64,000 nt of DNA, from the NCBI RefSeq assembly GCF_900091595.1, contig NZ_FMCW01000006.1, forward strand, positions 1-64,000, read 5' to 3'. Positions 54,541-63,168 of this stretch are shown here, one piece after another. The translations under genes and the position numbers were made by a program. This stretch comes from Micromonospora haikouensis (GTDB taxonomy: Bacteria; Actinomycetota; Actinomycetes; Mycobacteriales; Micromonosporaceae). The notes beneath the pieces were generated by a model, which was not told the DNA's origin, made no database searches, and saw nothing but the letters and a program-made list of their open reading frames with translations. Each line of letters starts with the position of its first letter. The stretch's first letter is position 1.

Positions 54541-56526
54541 TCAGCCCACCAGGGGGCGCACGTCCCACACCCACGCGCCGTCGACCTCGCGCCCCGGGCC
54601 GACGAGCGCGTCGACGGTGCGGCGGACCGCCTCGCCCTGGTGCAGCCCGCCCTGCACCAGCACCGCCGCCCGCCAGTGGCGCAGGTCCGCCACCGCCTGC
54701 CGGCGGTCCGCGTCGGTCACCACCGGCACCTCCCCGGTCTCGGCGGCCCGGCGCAGCAGCGCCGCCGTCGGACGGTCGGGCGCGCCCCAGTGGGCGGTCG
54801 GGTCGTCGGCGTCACCGCTCGGGCCGATGAAGTAGCCGCCCGGCGCCGTGAAGGCCAGCCCGGTGCGGGCCGACCAGAACGTCGCCGGGCTCACCCCCGC
54901 GCCGGTCACCGGCGGCACCGGCACGAGGGTCCGCCCGGCCGGCACGTACGCCCGCCAGCCGCCGTCGGCCACGAAGGCCGGTACCGGCCACGTCGGCACG
55001 GTGCGGATCGGCGTGGGGGCCAGCGGGAGCAGCGCGGCGGCCACGGCCCCGCCCCAGAGCAGCCGCACCGGCACCCCGGGCCGGTCGGCGGTCGCCCCGC
55101 CCCCGGAGCCGGTCCCAGACGAGGCCGCCGTCCCGCCCCCGGAGCCGGTCCCAGACGAGGCCGCCGTCCCGCCCTCGGAGCCGGTCCCAGACAAGGCCGC
55201 CGCCCCACCCTCGGAGCCGGTCCCGGACAAGGCGGTCGCCCCGCCCCCGGAGCCTGGCCCGGCCGACACCGCCCCGCCGCCGGCCGGGGCCAGGGCGAGC
55301 GCCCGGTCCAGCGAGAGCGCGACCAGCACCCCCAGCACCGGCACGCAGATCAGGGCGAACCGGGCCGGCACCACGAGGTCGAGCAGCGGCACCCCGGCCA
55401 GCAGCCGGTACGGCCCGGGCAGCCCGGTCGACGCGCCGTCGACCCGCACGGTGTCGCCGAGGGAGAACAGGGCGGCGAGCAGCCCGACGGCGGCGAGGGC
55501 CCGCACCAGCGGCCGACGCCACAGCCAGACCACGACCACCACGGCGAGCACCAGCAGGCCCGGCCCGAAGAACGAGTTCTCCTCGGTGGGGTTCGGCGAG
55601 AGCAGCCCGGGCAGGTACCCGTCGCCGAGGACCGTCTGCCGGGCCGACGCGGTGAACGAGGCCGCGTCGAGCTGGAAGCCCCGCGCGTGGAAGGGCATCC
55701 CCCGGTAGTGCTGCGGGCCGAGGAACTGGAACCACAGCGGGTACGCCAGCAGCGCACCCGCCACCAGCGCGCCCACGCCGAGCCGGCCGAGGAGGGCGGG
55801 CGCCAGCCGGCGGGCCGCCGCCCGGTCGGCGAGGGCGTACGCCACCGCGAACACCCCGGCGGCGAGCGCCAGGAAGACGAGCAGTTCCTCGCCGACGAAG
55901 ACCTGGTAGGCCACTAGCAGCCCGAGCGCCACCCCGTGCCGGCGGACCCGGTCGGTGCCGGGCCGGAACACCAGCGCCAGGATCGGCGGCACCAGGAACT
56001 GGGCGGCCATGTGCAGGTGCGCCCCGGCCTGGGCCACCATGCCGGGGGCGAAGCCGCAGACGAGGCCGCCGACGGCGGCGGCGACGCGGGAGCCGACCAG
56101 CCGGCGGGCCAGCAGGACGTACCAGGCGGTGGCGGTGCCGGCCAGGCTGACCACGACCGCGACGAGGAAGGCCGCCTGCGTGCCGAACAGCAGCGTCACC
56201 GGGGCCAGCGGCACGCCCAGCCCGAGCACCGACGTGTTGGCCATCAGGTTCACCCCGTCCGGGGCGTTCAGGGCCGCGCTGTGCAGCGGATTCTCCCCGG
56301 CGGTGACCGCGCGGGCCGCCCGGGCGAGCATCCACTCGAACAGCATCTGGTCGTTGTCCTGGTGGAACAGCCGGTCGGGCCGGCCCCACTGGCGGCTGGT
56401 GAGCAGCACCGCCAGGCCGAGGTAGCCGGCGACGACGGCGGCGTCGACGCTGCGTACCCGTCGGGTCCGCACCGGGCCCGGCTGCCGCCGCCCGCCCGGC
56501 GCGAGGTCGGCGGCGGGCGCGGCCAT
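54541..56526 (-). CDS. GT-C-like integral membrane protein, paralogue C
   Basis: 661 residues with the same motifs as paralogue A: HQDNDQMLFEWMLARAA, NAPDGVNLMANTS, VGEELLVFLALA, FQFLGPQHYRG, GGWRAYVPAGRTLVPVPP, APGGYFIGP and HWRAAVLVQGGLHQGE. It has an extra, low-complexity loop made of about five 12-residue Gly/Ser/Thr repeats (GTGSEGGTAASS-like). The start overlaps the stop of paralogue B by one base (TGATG), so the two are co-translated. It is inferred to be a membrane glycosyltransferase. Confidence 0.78.
   Translation of the reverse strand: MAAPAADLAPGGRRQPGPVRTRRVRSVDAAVVAGYLGLAVLLTSRQWGRPDRLFHQDNDQMLFEWMLARAARAVTAGENPLHSAALNAPDGVNLMANTSVLGLGVPLAPVTLLFGTQAAFLVAVVVSLAGTATAWYVLLARRLVGSRVAAAVGGLVCGFAPGMVAQAGAHLHMAAQFLVPPILALVFRPGTDRVRRHGVALGLLVAYQVFVGEELLVFLALAAGVFAVAYALADRAAARRLAPALLGRLGVGALVAGALLAYPLWFQFLGPQHYRGMPFHARGFQLDAASFTASARQTVLGDGYLPGLLSPNPTEENSFFGPGLLVLAVVVVVWLWRRPLVRALAAVGLLAALFSLGDTVRVDGASTGLPGPYRLLAGVPLLDLVVPARFALICVPVLGVLVALSLDRALALAPAGGGAVSAGPGSGGGATALSGTGSEGGAAALSGTGSEGGTAASSGTGSGGGTAASSGTGSGGGATADRPGVPVRLLWGGAVAAALLPLAPTPIRTVPTWPVPAFVADGGWRAYVPAGRTLVPVPPVTGAGVSPATFWSARTGLAFTAPGGYFIGPSGDADDPTAHWGAPDRPTAALLRRAAETGEVPVVTDADRRQAVADLRHWRAAVLVQGGLHQGEAVRRTVDALVGPGREVDGAWVWDVRPLVG
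55095..55266 (-). repeat. 36-bp tandem repeats within paralogue C
   Basis: GGAGCC marks recur at 55105, 55141, 55177, 55213 and 55249, exactly 36 bases apart, so each unit codes 12 residues in frame. The units differ by few bases, a sign of recent expansion. Confidence 0.92.
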
Positions 56527-58445
56527 CAGGCCGACGGGCCGGTCAGGGTCCGCACGTCCCAGACCCAGACGTCCAGCTCGCGGCGCGCCGGGCCGACCAG
56601 GTCCTCGACGGTACGCCGCAGCGGCTCGGCGTTGTGCTGGCCGACCGGGAGCACCAGGATCGCGGCCCGCCAGTGCCGCAGCTCGTCCAGCGAGCGGCGG
56701 CGCTGGCGGTCGTCGAGCTTCGGGGAGCGGCCGGTGCTGGCCACGTCCTCCAGCAGCTCGCCGACGCCGCTGGGGCGCCCGCCGAACCGGCCCGGGTCGC
56801 CGGTGTTGCCGTTGCGCGGGGCGAGGAAGTAGCCGCCCGGGATCTTGAAGTCGAGGTTGGTGGTGGCGGCCCACCGCATCCCGTGCGTGTTGCCCATGCT
56901 CGGCACCGGGATCGGCACGAGGGTCTGGTCGGGGCCGACGTAGTCGCGCCACCGGTCGGCGGTGATGAACTTCGGCACCGGCGGGCGGGAGGTGACCTTC
57001 AGCGGCATCGGCGCGATCGGCAGCAGCGCCATGACCAGCGCGGCCACCCCGAGGGTACGCATCGTGCGGGCCTCGGCCGTGCGCAGCGCCCAGACCCGCT
57101 CGACGGCCACGGCGAGCAGCACCCCCACCACCACGGTGGTGATCATGCCGAAGCGGGTGGGCACGACGGCGTCGAGCAGCGGCAGCCGCACCAGGAACTC
57201 CCAGGGGCCGGTGAACAGCTCCCGGTCCCACCAGGACACCCGCTCGCCGAGAGAGAGCAGCGCGAAGAACGCGCCGGTCGCGGCGAGGGCGCGGACGATC
57301 GGCTCGCGGCGCAGCCAGAGCACGATGCCGACGGCGATGAGGGCGAGGCTCCAGCCGAGGAAGGCGTTCTCCTCCGAGTAGTTCGGCGCGAGGTTGACGT
57401 TGGCGCGCTCGTTGCCGCCGAGGGTGGGCGAGCCGGGGGCGAAGAACGCGGCGATGTCGTTGCCGTAGTCGCGGACGGCGTCGCTGAGCCCGTGGTACGC
57501 CATCGGCCCGGCGAACTGCACGTAGAGCGGGTACGCCAGCAGCGACCCGGCCAGCACGGTGCACACCGCCACGGCGACGCCCAGGGGCCGCCACGCGGAC
57601 GACCACAGCCCCGGCCGCTGCACCAGCACGGCGATCAGGAACACCCCGCAGGCCATCGCCGTGAAGAGCAGGATCTCCTCGTTGATGAACGCCTGCACGG
57701 TGACCAGCAGCGCCAGCAGCGCCCCGTCGCGGACCGGCCGCTTCGAGCGGGTGATCACCAGCACCCGCCAGACGATGAACGGCAGCAGGAACTGGCTGAT
57801 GATGTTCGGGTGCCAGTTGGCGTGCGAGAGCATCGCCGGGGAGAAGCCGCAGAACCAGCCGCCCACGGCGGCGGCGAGCGGGTTGCGGACGACGTGCCGG
57901 GACAGCACCCGGTACCAGGCGGCGGCGGTGCCGGCGAGGCCGCAGGTGACCAGCACCACAAAGGAGACGGCGGGTCCGAACAGCAGGGTCACCGGCACCA
58001 TCGGGATGCCCAGCGCCAGGACGGCCGTGTTGGCCATCAGGTTGACCCCGTCGGGGTAGTTGAACTGGTCGGTGTAGAACGGGAACTCGCCGTGCAGCAC
58101 CACCCGCACGGAGTGGGCGAGGAAAAACTGCACCTGGGCGGGGTCGCTGCTGTAGAGCGAGGCGACCCGGCCGTCGGGGTCGACCCAGATCTGGCTGGTC
58201 ACCCAGAGCGCGGCGAGCAGGAAGAGGCCGTACGCGGCGAGGTCGCGCCGCCGGGGCGTCCACCGCCAGCGCCGCCGGCTGCGGGCCACGGCGGATCCGG
58301 CCGGGGCCACGGCGGTCGCGGTCGACGAGGGGGCTGCGGCGGCGGGCTGCGGGGCTCCGACGGGCGGCGGGGCGGCTGCGGGCTCCGCGCCGGCCGGGGG
58401 CTCGACGGTCGGAGGCTCGACGGTCAGGGGCTCGGCAGGAGTCAC
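56526..58445 (-). CDS. GT-C-like integral membrane protein, paralogue B
   Basis: 639 residues: a Pro/Ala-rich cytoplasmic tail of about 60 residues, then the same helix pattern and motifs: SSDPAQVQFFLAHS (acidic loop 1), NYPDGVNLMANTA, INEEILLFTAMA, VQFAGPMAYHG, WRDYVGPDQTLVPIPV, GGYFLAPRN and HWRAAILVLPVGQHNAE. On the minus strand TAGACT lies nine bases before the GTG start. It is the first gene of a pair with paralogue C, and divergent from the lipoprotein at 58619. The function is inferred only from the fold type. Confidence 0.78.
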   Translation of the reverse strand: MTPAEPLTVEPPTVEPPAGAEPAAAPPPVGAPQPAAAAPSSTATAVAPAGSAVARSRRRWRWTPRRRDLAAYGLFLLAALWVTSQIWVDPDGRVASLYSSDPAQVQFFLAHSVRVVLHGEFPFYTDQFNYPDGVNLMANTAVLALGIPMVPVTLLFGPAVSFVVLVTCGLAGTAAAWYRVLSRHVVRNPLAAAVGGWFCGFSPAMLSHANWHPNIISQFLLPFIVWRVLVITRSKRPVRDGALLALLVTVQAFINEEILLFTAMACGVFLIAVLVQRPGLWSSAWRPLGVAVAVCTVLAGSLLAYPLYVQFAGPMAYHGLSDAVRDYGNDIAAFFAPGSPTLGGNERANVNLAPNYSEENAFLGWSLALIAVGIVLWLRREPIVRALAATGAFFALLSLGERVSWWDRELFTGPWEFLVRLPLLDAVVPTRFGMITTVVVGVLLAVAVERVWALRTAEARTMRTLGVAALVMALLPIAPMPLKVTSRPPVPKFITADRWRDYVGPDQTLVPIPVPSMGNTHGMRWAATTNLDFKIPGGYFLAPRNGNTGDPGRFGGRPSGVGELLEDVASTGRSPKLDDRQRRRSLDELRHWRAAILVLPVGQHNAEPLRRTVEDLVGPARRELDVWVWDVRTLTGPSA

Positions 58446-58618
58446 AGTCGGCGGAGTCTACCGGAGGCGGGGCCGCGTCCGACAATCACCGTTGCGTCCC
58501 TTGTGGGCGGTCGGCGCGCGGCGCGCGGCCGGGGATCGAGGTGCCGGTTCGCGGCCGGCCGCCGTCTCGTACCATGTGGGGCGCAACACGACCGGCGACG
58601 CGATCGGGGGCGTAACAG

Positions 58619-59809
58619 GTGGCTTCAGCGCGCCGGCGCGGCGGGACGGCCACCACGCTGCTCGCCCTCCTGCTGACCGCGACGGCCTGCGGCCCGGTCG
58701 CCGACCGCAAGCCCGACGCCCTCCCGGTGGGCTACGACAGCCTGGACGGCTCGCTGCGGGTGTGGCCGGCGCGGGGCGGCCTGGCCGGCGACGCGGCGGC
58801 GACGGCGGCGGTGACCGACGCGGTCCGGGCCTGGCGGACGCCGGTCGACGACCGGGCGCACCTGCCCTCCTCCGGGATCCTGTGGTCCGGCGAGGCCGAC
58901 GGCACGCCGCTGGCCCTGGTGGCCGCCGACGTCCCCGGCGAGAGCGCCTCCTGGCTGCTGCAGCTGACCCGCGACGGCAACCGCTACGTGGTCGACCGGG
59001 CCAGCGAATACACCGACCCCGGCTACCTCGTCTACTCCGACGTGCTGCCCGTGCAGACCAGCGCCGGGCGTCGCTACCTGCTCTCGGAGCGGGTGGAGCG
59101 GCTGCTCGGCCCGAAGGGCCGGGCCCTGGTCACCCGCGACGGCCTGACCGACCCGGTGGACGTGCCGGCATGCCAGGCGGTGCCGCTGACCGCGACGCTG
59201 CGGGCCACCAGCTCGCTGCCGCGCGGCCGGGCCGCCGACCGCCTGCTCGACCTGGGTACGGCCACCACGGACCCCCGCTACCCGCTGGTGCGGGACGAGA
59301 CGGGCTCTGGCCGGCGGGCGCTGGACGACCTGGACACCTGCGAGCTGGCCGACGAGCGGGGCCCCTTCGGCAGCATCCCGCGCCGCATCGGCGACCGGGA
59401 CGCGCCCCGCGCGGTGCCGGAGTCGTGGCCGCGGGGCAAGGTGAGCGTGCGCGCGCTCGGCGAGGTGGCCCTCGGTGGGGGCGACCCAGCCGACCTGGAG
59501 CAGCTGAGCTGGGAGACCGGCACGGGGACGATGACGGCGGTCGTCTACCGCCCGGCGGCCGGCGACCCGGTGTTCTCGCCGGCCGACCGCGCCAACACGC
59601 TGCAGGCGTACGTGCTGCCGGTGCCGGGGCAGCCGCTGGTGGTGCTGAGCTGGCGGGCCAACCGCTACACGTCGCTGTCGGTGCCGCCGGGCACCCCCCG
59701 GCTGGTCGACCGGCCGGGCCTGGTGGTGGTGCCGCAGCCGACGAGCAAGGCGACGTTCAGCCTGGCCGGCGCGGAGAAGACCTACTACCGCTCGGTCGGC
59801 GGCCGGTAG
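58619..59809 (+). CDS. Lipoprotein of unknown function
   Basis: 396 residues: a lipoprotein signal (LLALLLTATAC, C24), then a compact domain of about 370 residues without recognised motifs; repeated beta-type segments (GDGNRYVVDRAS-like, YLLSERVERLLGPKG, VPACQAVPLTATLRA) and one likely disulfide (C187/C242-type pair) are visible. It is anchored outside the cell membrane. It is divergent from the GT-C-like pair with 173 bases between, which suggests a shared surface role. GGGGG lies before the GTG start. Confidence 0.8.
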   Translation: MASARRRGGTATTLLALLLTATACGPVADRKPDALPVGYDSLDGSLRVWPARGGLAGDAAATAAVTDAVRAWRTPVDDRAHLPSSGILWSGEADGTPLALVAADVPGESASWLLQLTRDGNRYVVDRASEYTDPGYLVYSDVLPVQTSAGRRYLLSERVERLLGPKGRALVTRDGLTDPVDVPACQAVPLTATLRATSSLPRGRAADRLLDLGTATTDPRYPLVRDETGSGRRALDDLDTCELADERGPFGSIPRRIGDRDAPRAVPESWPRGKVSVRALGEVALGGGDPADLEQLSWETGTGTMTAVVYRPAAGDPVFSPADRANTLQAYVLPVPGQPLVVLSWRANRYTSLSVPPGTPRLVDRPGLVVVPQPTSKATFSLAGAEKTYYRSVGGR

Positions 59810-59810
59810 C

Positions 59811-59864
59811 CCGCACCGCGCCGCCCCGCCGCACCGCGCCGCCCCGCCGCACCGCGCCGCCCCA
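59811..59864. repeat. Three 18-bp tandem repeats after the lipoprotein gene
   Basis: Units of CCGCACCGCGCCGCCCCG start at 59811, 59829 and 59847, directly after the stop codon; the third ends in A. Confidence 0.85.
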
Positions 59865-59876
59865 CGGCGGACAGGT

Positions 59877-59927
59877 GAGAAGGGGCCCCTTCTCGACGCC
59901 AGGCGTTAAGAAGGGGCCCTTCCTTGC
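59877..59927 (-). repeat. Dispersed border element, copy R6
   Basis: Minus strand from 59927: GCAAGGAAGGGCCCC, TTCTTAACGC, then a second arm which is a perfect 18-base palindrome GAGAAGGGGCCCCTTCTC. The conserved arm begins two bases after the dxs stop. Convergent genes flank it. Confidence 0.9.
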
Positions 59928-59929
59928 AC

Positions 59930-61864
59930 TCAGTTGGGCAGGCGGACCGGCTCGGCCTGCTGGGCGTCCAGGCGGGAGATCCACCCGGTGACGTCGCGGG
60001 CCACGTCCTGGGCGGTGAGGCCCAGGTCGGCGAGGATCTGCGCGCGGGTGCCGTGCGGGTGCCAGTCGGCCGGCACCCCCAGGTCCCGCAGCGGCACCCG
60101 GACGTCGGCGTCCCGCATCGCCTGGGCGAGGGCGTCGCCGACGCCGCCGACGCGCACGCCGTCCTCGACGGTGACGACGAGCCGGTGGCCGGCGGCCAGC
60201 TCGACCAGCTCGGCGGGGACCGGGCGCACCCAGCGCGGGTCGACCACGGTCACCCCGTAGCCCTGCTCGGCGACCCGGGCGGCGACCTCCATGCCGAGGT
60301 GGCCGAACGAGCCGACCGCGACCAGCAGCACGTCGGCGCGGTCCGCCTCGGCCAGCACGTCGACCGGGCCGACCCGGCGCACGGCCGGCAGGTCGGCGGC
60401 GACGGTGCCGGTCGGGAACCGCACGACGGTGGGGCCGTCGTCCACGGCGATCGCCTCGCGCAGCTCCTCGCGCAGCGTCGCGGCGTCCCGGGGGGCGGCG
60501 ATGCGCAGGCCCGGCACCACCCCGAAGACGGACATGTCCCAGATGCCGTAGTGGCTCGGCCCGTCCGGGCCGGTGATCCCGGCCCGGTCCAGCACGAACG
60601 TCACCGGCAGCTTGTGCATCGCCACGTCCAGCAGGACCTGGTCGAACGCCCGGTTGAGGAACGTCGCGTAGACCGCCACCACGGGGTGCAGCCCGCCGAG
60701 GGCCAGCCCGGCCGCCGAGGTGGCGGCGTGCTGCTCGGCGATGCCGACGTCGTAGACCCGGTCGGGGTGCTTGCGGGCCAGCTTGGCGATGCCGGTGGGC
60801 TCGGCCATCGCGGCGGTGATGCCCACCACGTCGGGCCGGGCGTCGGCGATCGCGACCAGCTCGTCGGCGAAGACGTGCGTCCACTTCACCGACGGGGCGG
60901 CCACGAGCTTGCCGGTCTCCACGTCGAACGCGCCGCCGGGGCCGTGCAGGCAGTCGGCCTCGTCCTCCTCCGCCGGCCGGTAGCCGTAGCCCTTGCGGGT
61001 CACCGCGTGCACGATCACCGGGCCGCCGAAGTGCTTCGCCGCCCGCAGCGCCGACTCGACCGCGTCCAGGTCGTGGCCGTCGACCGGGCCGACGTACTTG
61101 ATGCCGAGGTCCTCGAACATGGCCTGCGGGGCGACCGCGTCCTTGATGCCCTTCTTGACGGCGTGCAGCACCTCGTACATCGGGCGGCCGACCAGCGGCG
61201 TCGAGCCGAGGGCGTCCTTGACGGTGTCGAGGACCTTCTCGTAGCCGGGGTTGAGCCGCAGCGACGACAGGTGGTCGGCGAGGCCGCCGATGGTCGGCGC
61301 GTACGACCGGCCGTTGTCGTTGACGACGATCACCAGGGGGTTGCCGGAGGTGGCGATGTTGTTCAGCGCCTCCCAGCACATGCCGCCGGTCAGCGCCCCG
61401 TCGCCGACGACGGCCACCACGGAGCGCGCCTCGCCGCGCAGCGCGTACGCCTTGGCCAGCCCGTCGGCGTAGGACAGGGCGGTGGAGGCGTGCGAGTTCT
61501 CGATCAGGTCGTGCTCGCTCTCGGCCTGGCTCGGGTAGCCCGAGAGGCCGCCGCGCTGGCGCAGCCTGTCGAAGCCGTCCTGCCGGCCGGTGAGGATCTT
61601 GTGTACGTACGCCTGGTGGCCGGTGTCGAACAGGAGCCGGTCCCGGGGGGAGTCGAAGACCCGGTGCATCGCCAGTGTCAGCTCCACCACACCCAGGTTG
61701 GGGCCGACGTGCCCGCCGGTGCGGGAGACCTTGGCGATCAGGAAGTCACGGATCTCGGCGGCGAGGATGTCCAGCTGCTCGGCGGTCATCCGCTTCACGT
61801 CCTGCGGACCCCGCACCGTGGCCAGCAGCCGGCCGTGGTTGGCCGTGTCCTCTTCAGCACTCAT
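59930..61864 (-). CDS. dxs: 1-deoxy-D-xylulose-5-phosphate synthase
   Basis: 644 residues, full length: [39 protein letters not shown], the thiamine-diphosphate site [19 protein letters not shown], the PTIGGL loop, [12 protein letters not shown], the transketolase-type [16 protein letters not shown] and [15 protein letters not shown]. It joins pyruvate and glyceraldehyde-3-phosphate in the first step of the MEP isoprenoid route. On the minus strand TAGACT lies eight bases before the ATG, so the mRNA has little or no leader. Confidence 0.97.
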   Translation of the reverse strand: MSAEEDTANHGRLLATVRGPQDVKRMTAEQLDILAAEIRDFLIAKVSRTGGHVGPNLGVVELTLAMHRVFDSPRDRLLFDTGHQAYVHKILTGRQDGFDRLRQRGGLSGYPSQAESEHDLIENSHASTALSYADGLAKAYALRGEARSVVAVVGDGALTGGMCWEALNNIATSGNPLVIVVNDNGRSYAPTIGGLADHLSSLRLNPGYEKVLDTVKDALGSTPLVGRPMYEVLHAVKKGIKDAVAPQAMFEDLGIKYVGPVDGHDLDAVESALRAAKHFGGPVIVHAVTRKGYGYRPAEEDEADCLHGPGGAFDVETGKLVAAPSVKWTHVFADELVAIADARPDVVGITAAMAEPTGIAKLARKHPDRVYDVGIAEQHAATSAAGLALGGLHPVVAVYATFLNRAFDQVLLDVAMHKLPVTFVLDRAGITGPDGPSHYGIWDMSVFGVVPGLRIAAPRDAATLREELREAIAVDDGPTVVRFPTGTVAADLPAVRRVGPVDVLAEADRADVLLVAVGSFGHLGMEVAARVAEQGYGVTVVDPRWVRPVPAELVELAAGHRLVVTVEDGVRVGGVGDALAQAMRDADVRVPLRDLGVPADWHPHGTRAQILADLGLTAQDVARDVTGWISRLDAQQAEPVRLPN

Positions 61865-61872
61865 GAGCGAAG

Positions 61873-61878
61873 AGTCTA
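61873..61878 (-). promoter_or_regulatory. -10 TAGACT of dxs
   Basis: TAGACT on the minus strand ends eight bases before the dxs ATG. Confidence 0.5.
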
Positions 61879-61937
61879 TCGGCCGCCCGGTAGTCCGCAG
61901 CCTGGCCGGGGAACGACCCCGCTGACCGGGTGCGCAG

Positions 61938-63101
61938 TCAGGAGACGATCACCAACCGTCGCGGCGGGGCGACCGGCGGGGCGTGCCGGTCCGGCCCGGC
62001 CGGCGTCCAGGAGCCCAGCACGGCCGCCTCGCGGGCCCCGGTCACCGACGGGACCGCCCCCGGCAGGCCGTGCCAGGACAGCCAGCCGAGCAGGGCGAAC
62101 GCGTACGCCTCCTTGGCCTGGGCCGGCACCCCCAGCTCGTCGCTGGTCCGCAGCCGCCACCGGCCCGCCCCCAGGGCGGCCAGCCGGCCCCACAGGGTCC
62201 GGTTGCGCACCCCACCCCCGGCGGCGACCACCTCGGCCACCTGATGCCGGTCGCAGGCGGCGGCCACCGTCCGGGCGGTCAGCTCCGTCAGCGTGGCCAG
62301 CACGTCGTCGGCGGCCACGGGCTCGCCGAGCGCGGCGAGCCGGTCGTCGAGGTACCCGGCGTGGAACAGCTCCTTGCCGGTGGACTTGGGCGGCGGCGCG
62401 GCGTAGTAGGGCTCGGCGAGCAGCAGCTCCAGCAGGCCGGGGTGCACCCGGCCGGCCGCCGCCCGGGTCCCGTCGAGGTCGCAGGGGCGGCCGAGGAACC
62501 GCCGGGCCGCCGCGTCGAGCAGCGCGTTGGCCGGGCCCACGTCGTACCCGAGGGTCGGCGCGCCCGGGGCGACCACGGTGAGGTTGGCGATGCCGCCCAG
62601 GTTGAGCGCCGCCCGGGGCGGGCCGGACCGGCCGCCCAGCAGCAGCGCGTCGAACGCCGGCACCAGGGGCGCGCCCTGACCGCCGGCGGCGACGTCGGCG
62701 GCGCGCAGGTCCGCCAGCACCGGTACGCCCACCCGCGCGGCCACCCGGGCCGGCGCGCCGAGCTGGAGGGTGCCGCGCACGGTGCCGCCGTCGACCCAGT
62801 GGAAGACGGTCTGCCCCGGCGAGACGACCGCGTCGACCCGCCCGCCGGCCAGCTCCACCCCGCGCGCCGCCGCGTCGGCGAACACCTCGCCGAGCCGGTT
62901 GTCCAGCCGGCAGACCGCCTCGATGGTGGTCGGGTGCGGCGGCAGCACCGCCTGGATCTGCGCCCGCAGCCCCTCGTCGTGGTCGAGGCCGACGTGGCCG
63001 AGCGGCCGCAGCCGCAGGTCGTCCCCGTCGACGGTGAACTCGGCGGCGACGACGTCCACCCCGTCGTACGACGTCCCCGACATCAACCCCACGATCCGCA
63101 T
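61938..63101 (-). CDS. anmK: Anhydro-N-acetylmuramic acid kinase
   Basis: 387 residues of the AnmK/UPF0075 family: [22 protein letters not shown] with the ATP-binding MSGTSxDG loop at 7-14, [38 protein letters not shown] and [14 protein letters not shown]. It phosphorylates and opens anhydro-MurNAc in cell-wall recycling. The start is clear from the family, yet the bases in front are the end of repeat R7 (reading TTCCTTAC-ATG) and hold no ribosome site. Confidence 0.95.
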   Translation of the reverse strand: MRIVGLMSGTSYDGVDVVAAEFTVDGDDLRLRPLGHVGLDHDEGLRAQIQAVLPPHPTTIEAVCRLDNRLGEVFADAAARGVELAGGRVDAVVSPGQTVFHWVDGGTVRGTLQLGAPARVAARVGVPVLADLRAADVAAGGQGAPLVPAFDALLLGGRSGPPRAALNLGGIANLTVVAPGAPTLGYDVGPANALLDAAARRFLGRPCDLDGTRAAAGRVHPGLLELLLAEPYYAAPPPKSTGKELFHAGYLDDRLAALGEPVAADDVLATLTELTARTVAAACDRHQVAEVVAAGGGVRNRTLWGRLAALGAGRWRLRTSDELGVPAQAKEAYAFALLGWLSWHGLPGAVPSVTGAREAAVLGSWTPAGPDRHAPPVAPPRRLVIVS

Positions 63102-63151
63102 GTAAGGAAGGGCCCCCTGTTAACGCTTTCTGTATAGGAAGGGCCCCCTGC
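63102..63151 (+). repeat. Dispersed border element, copy R7, abutting a start codon
   Basis: Plus strand: GTAAGGAAGGGCCCC, CTGTTAACGC, TTTCTGTATAG, GAAGGGCCCCCTGC. Its first base follows the anmK ATG (minus) directly, and its other end lies 17 bases from the methyltransferase stop. Confidence 0.92.
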
Positions 63152-63168
63152 AATCACCCGGGCGCCGG

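Noticed and set aside
430..63151. CRISPR-like array from the recurring GGGCCC element
   Set aside because: Copies are single, kilobases apart, palindromic and in both orientations; there are no spacers and no cas genes.
430..63151. Simple Rho-independent terminators as the full explanation of the element
   Set aside because: One copy lies between divergent genes, one directly at a start codon, and the conserved GTTAACGC core is outside the stems' needs. Termination may still be a side effect.
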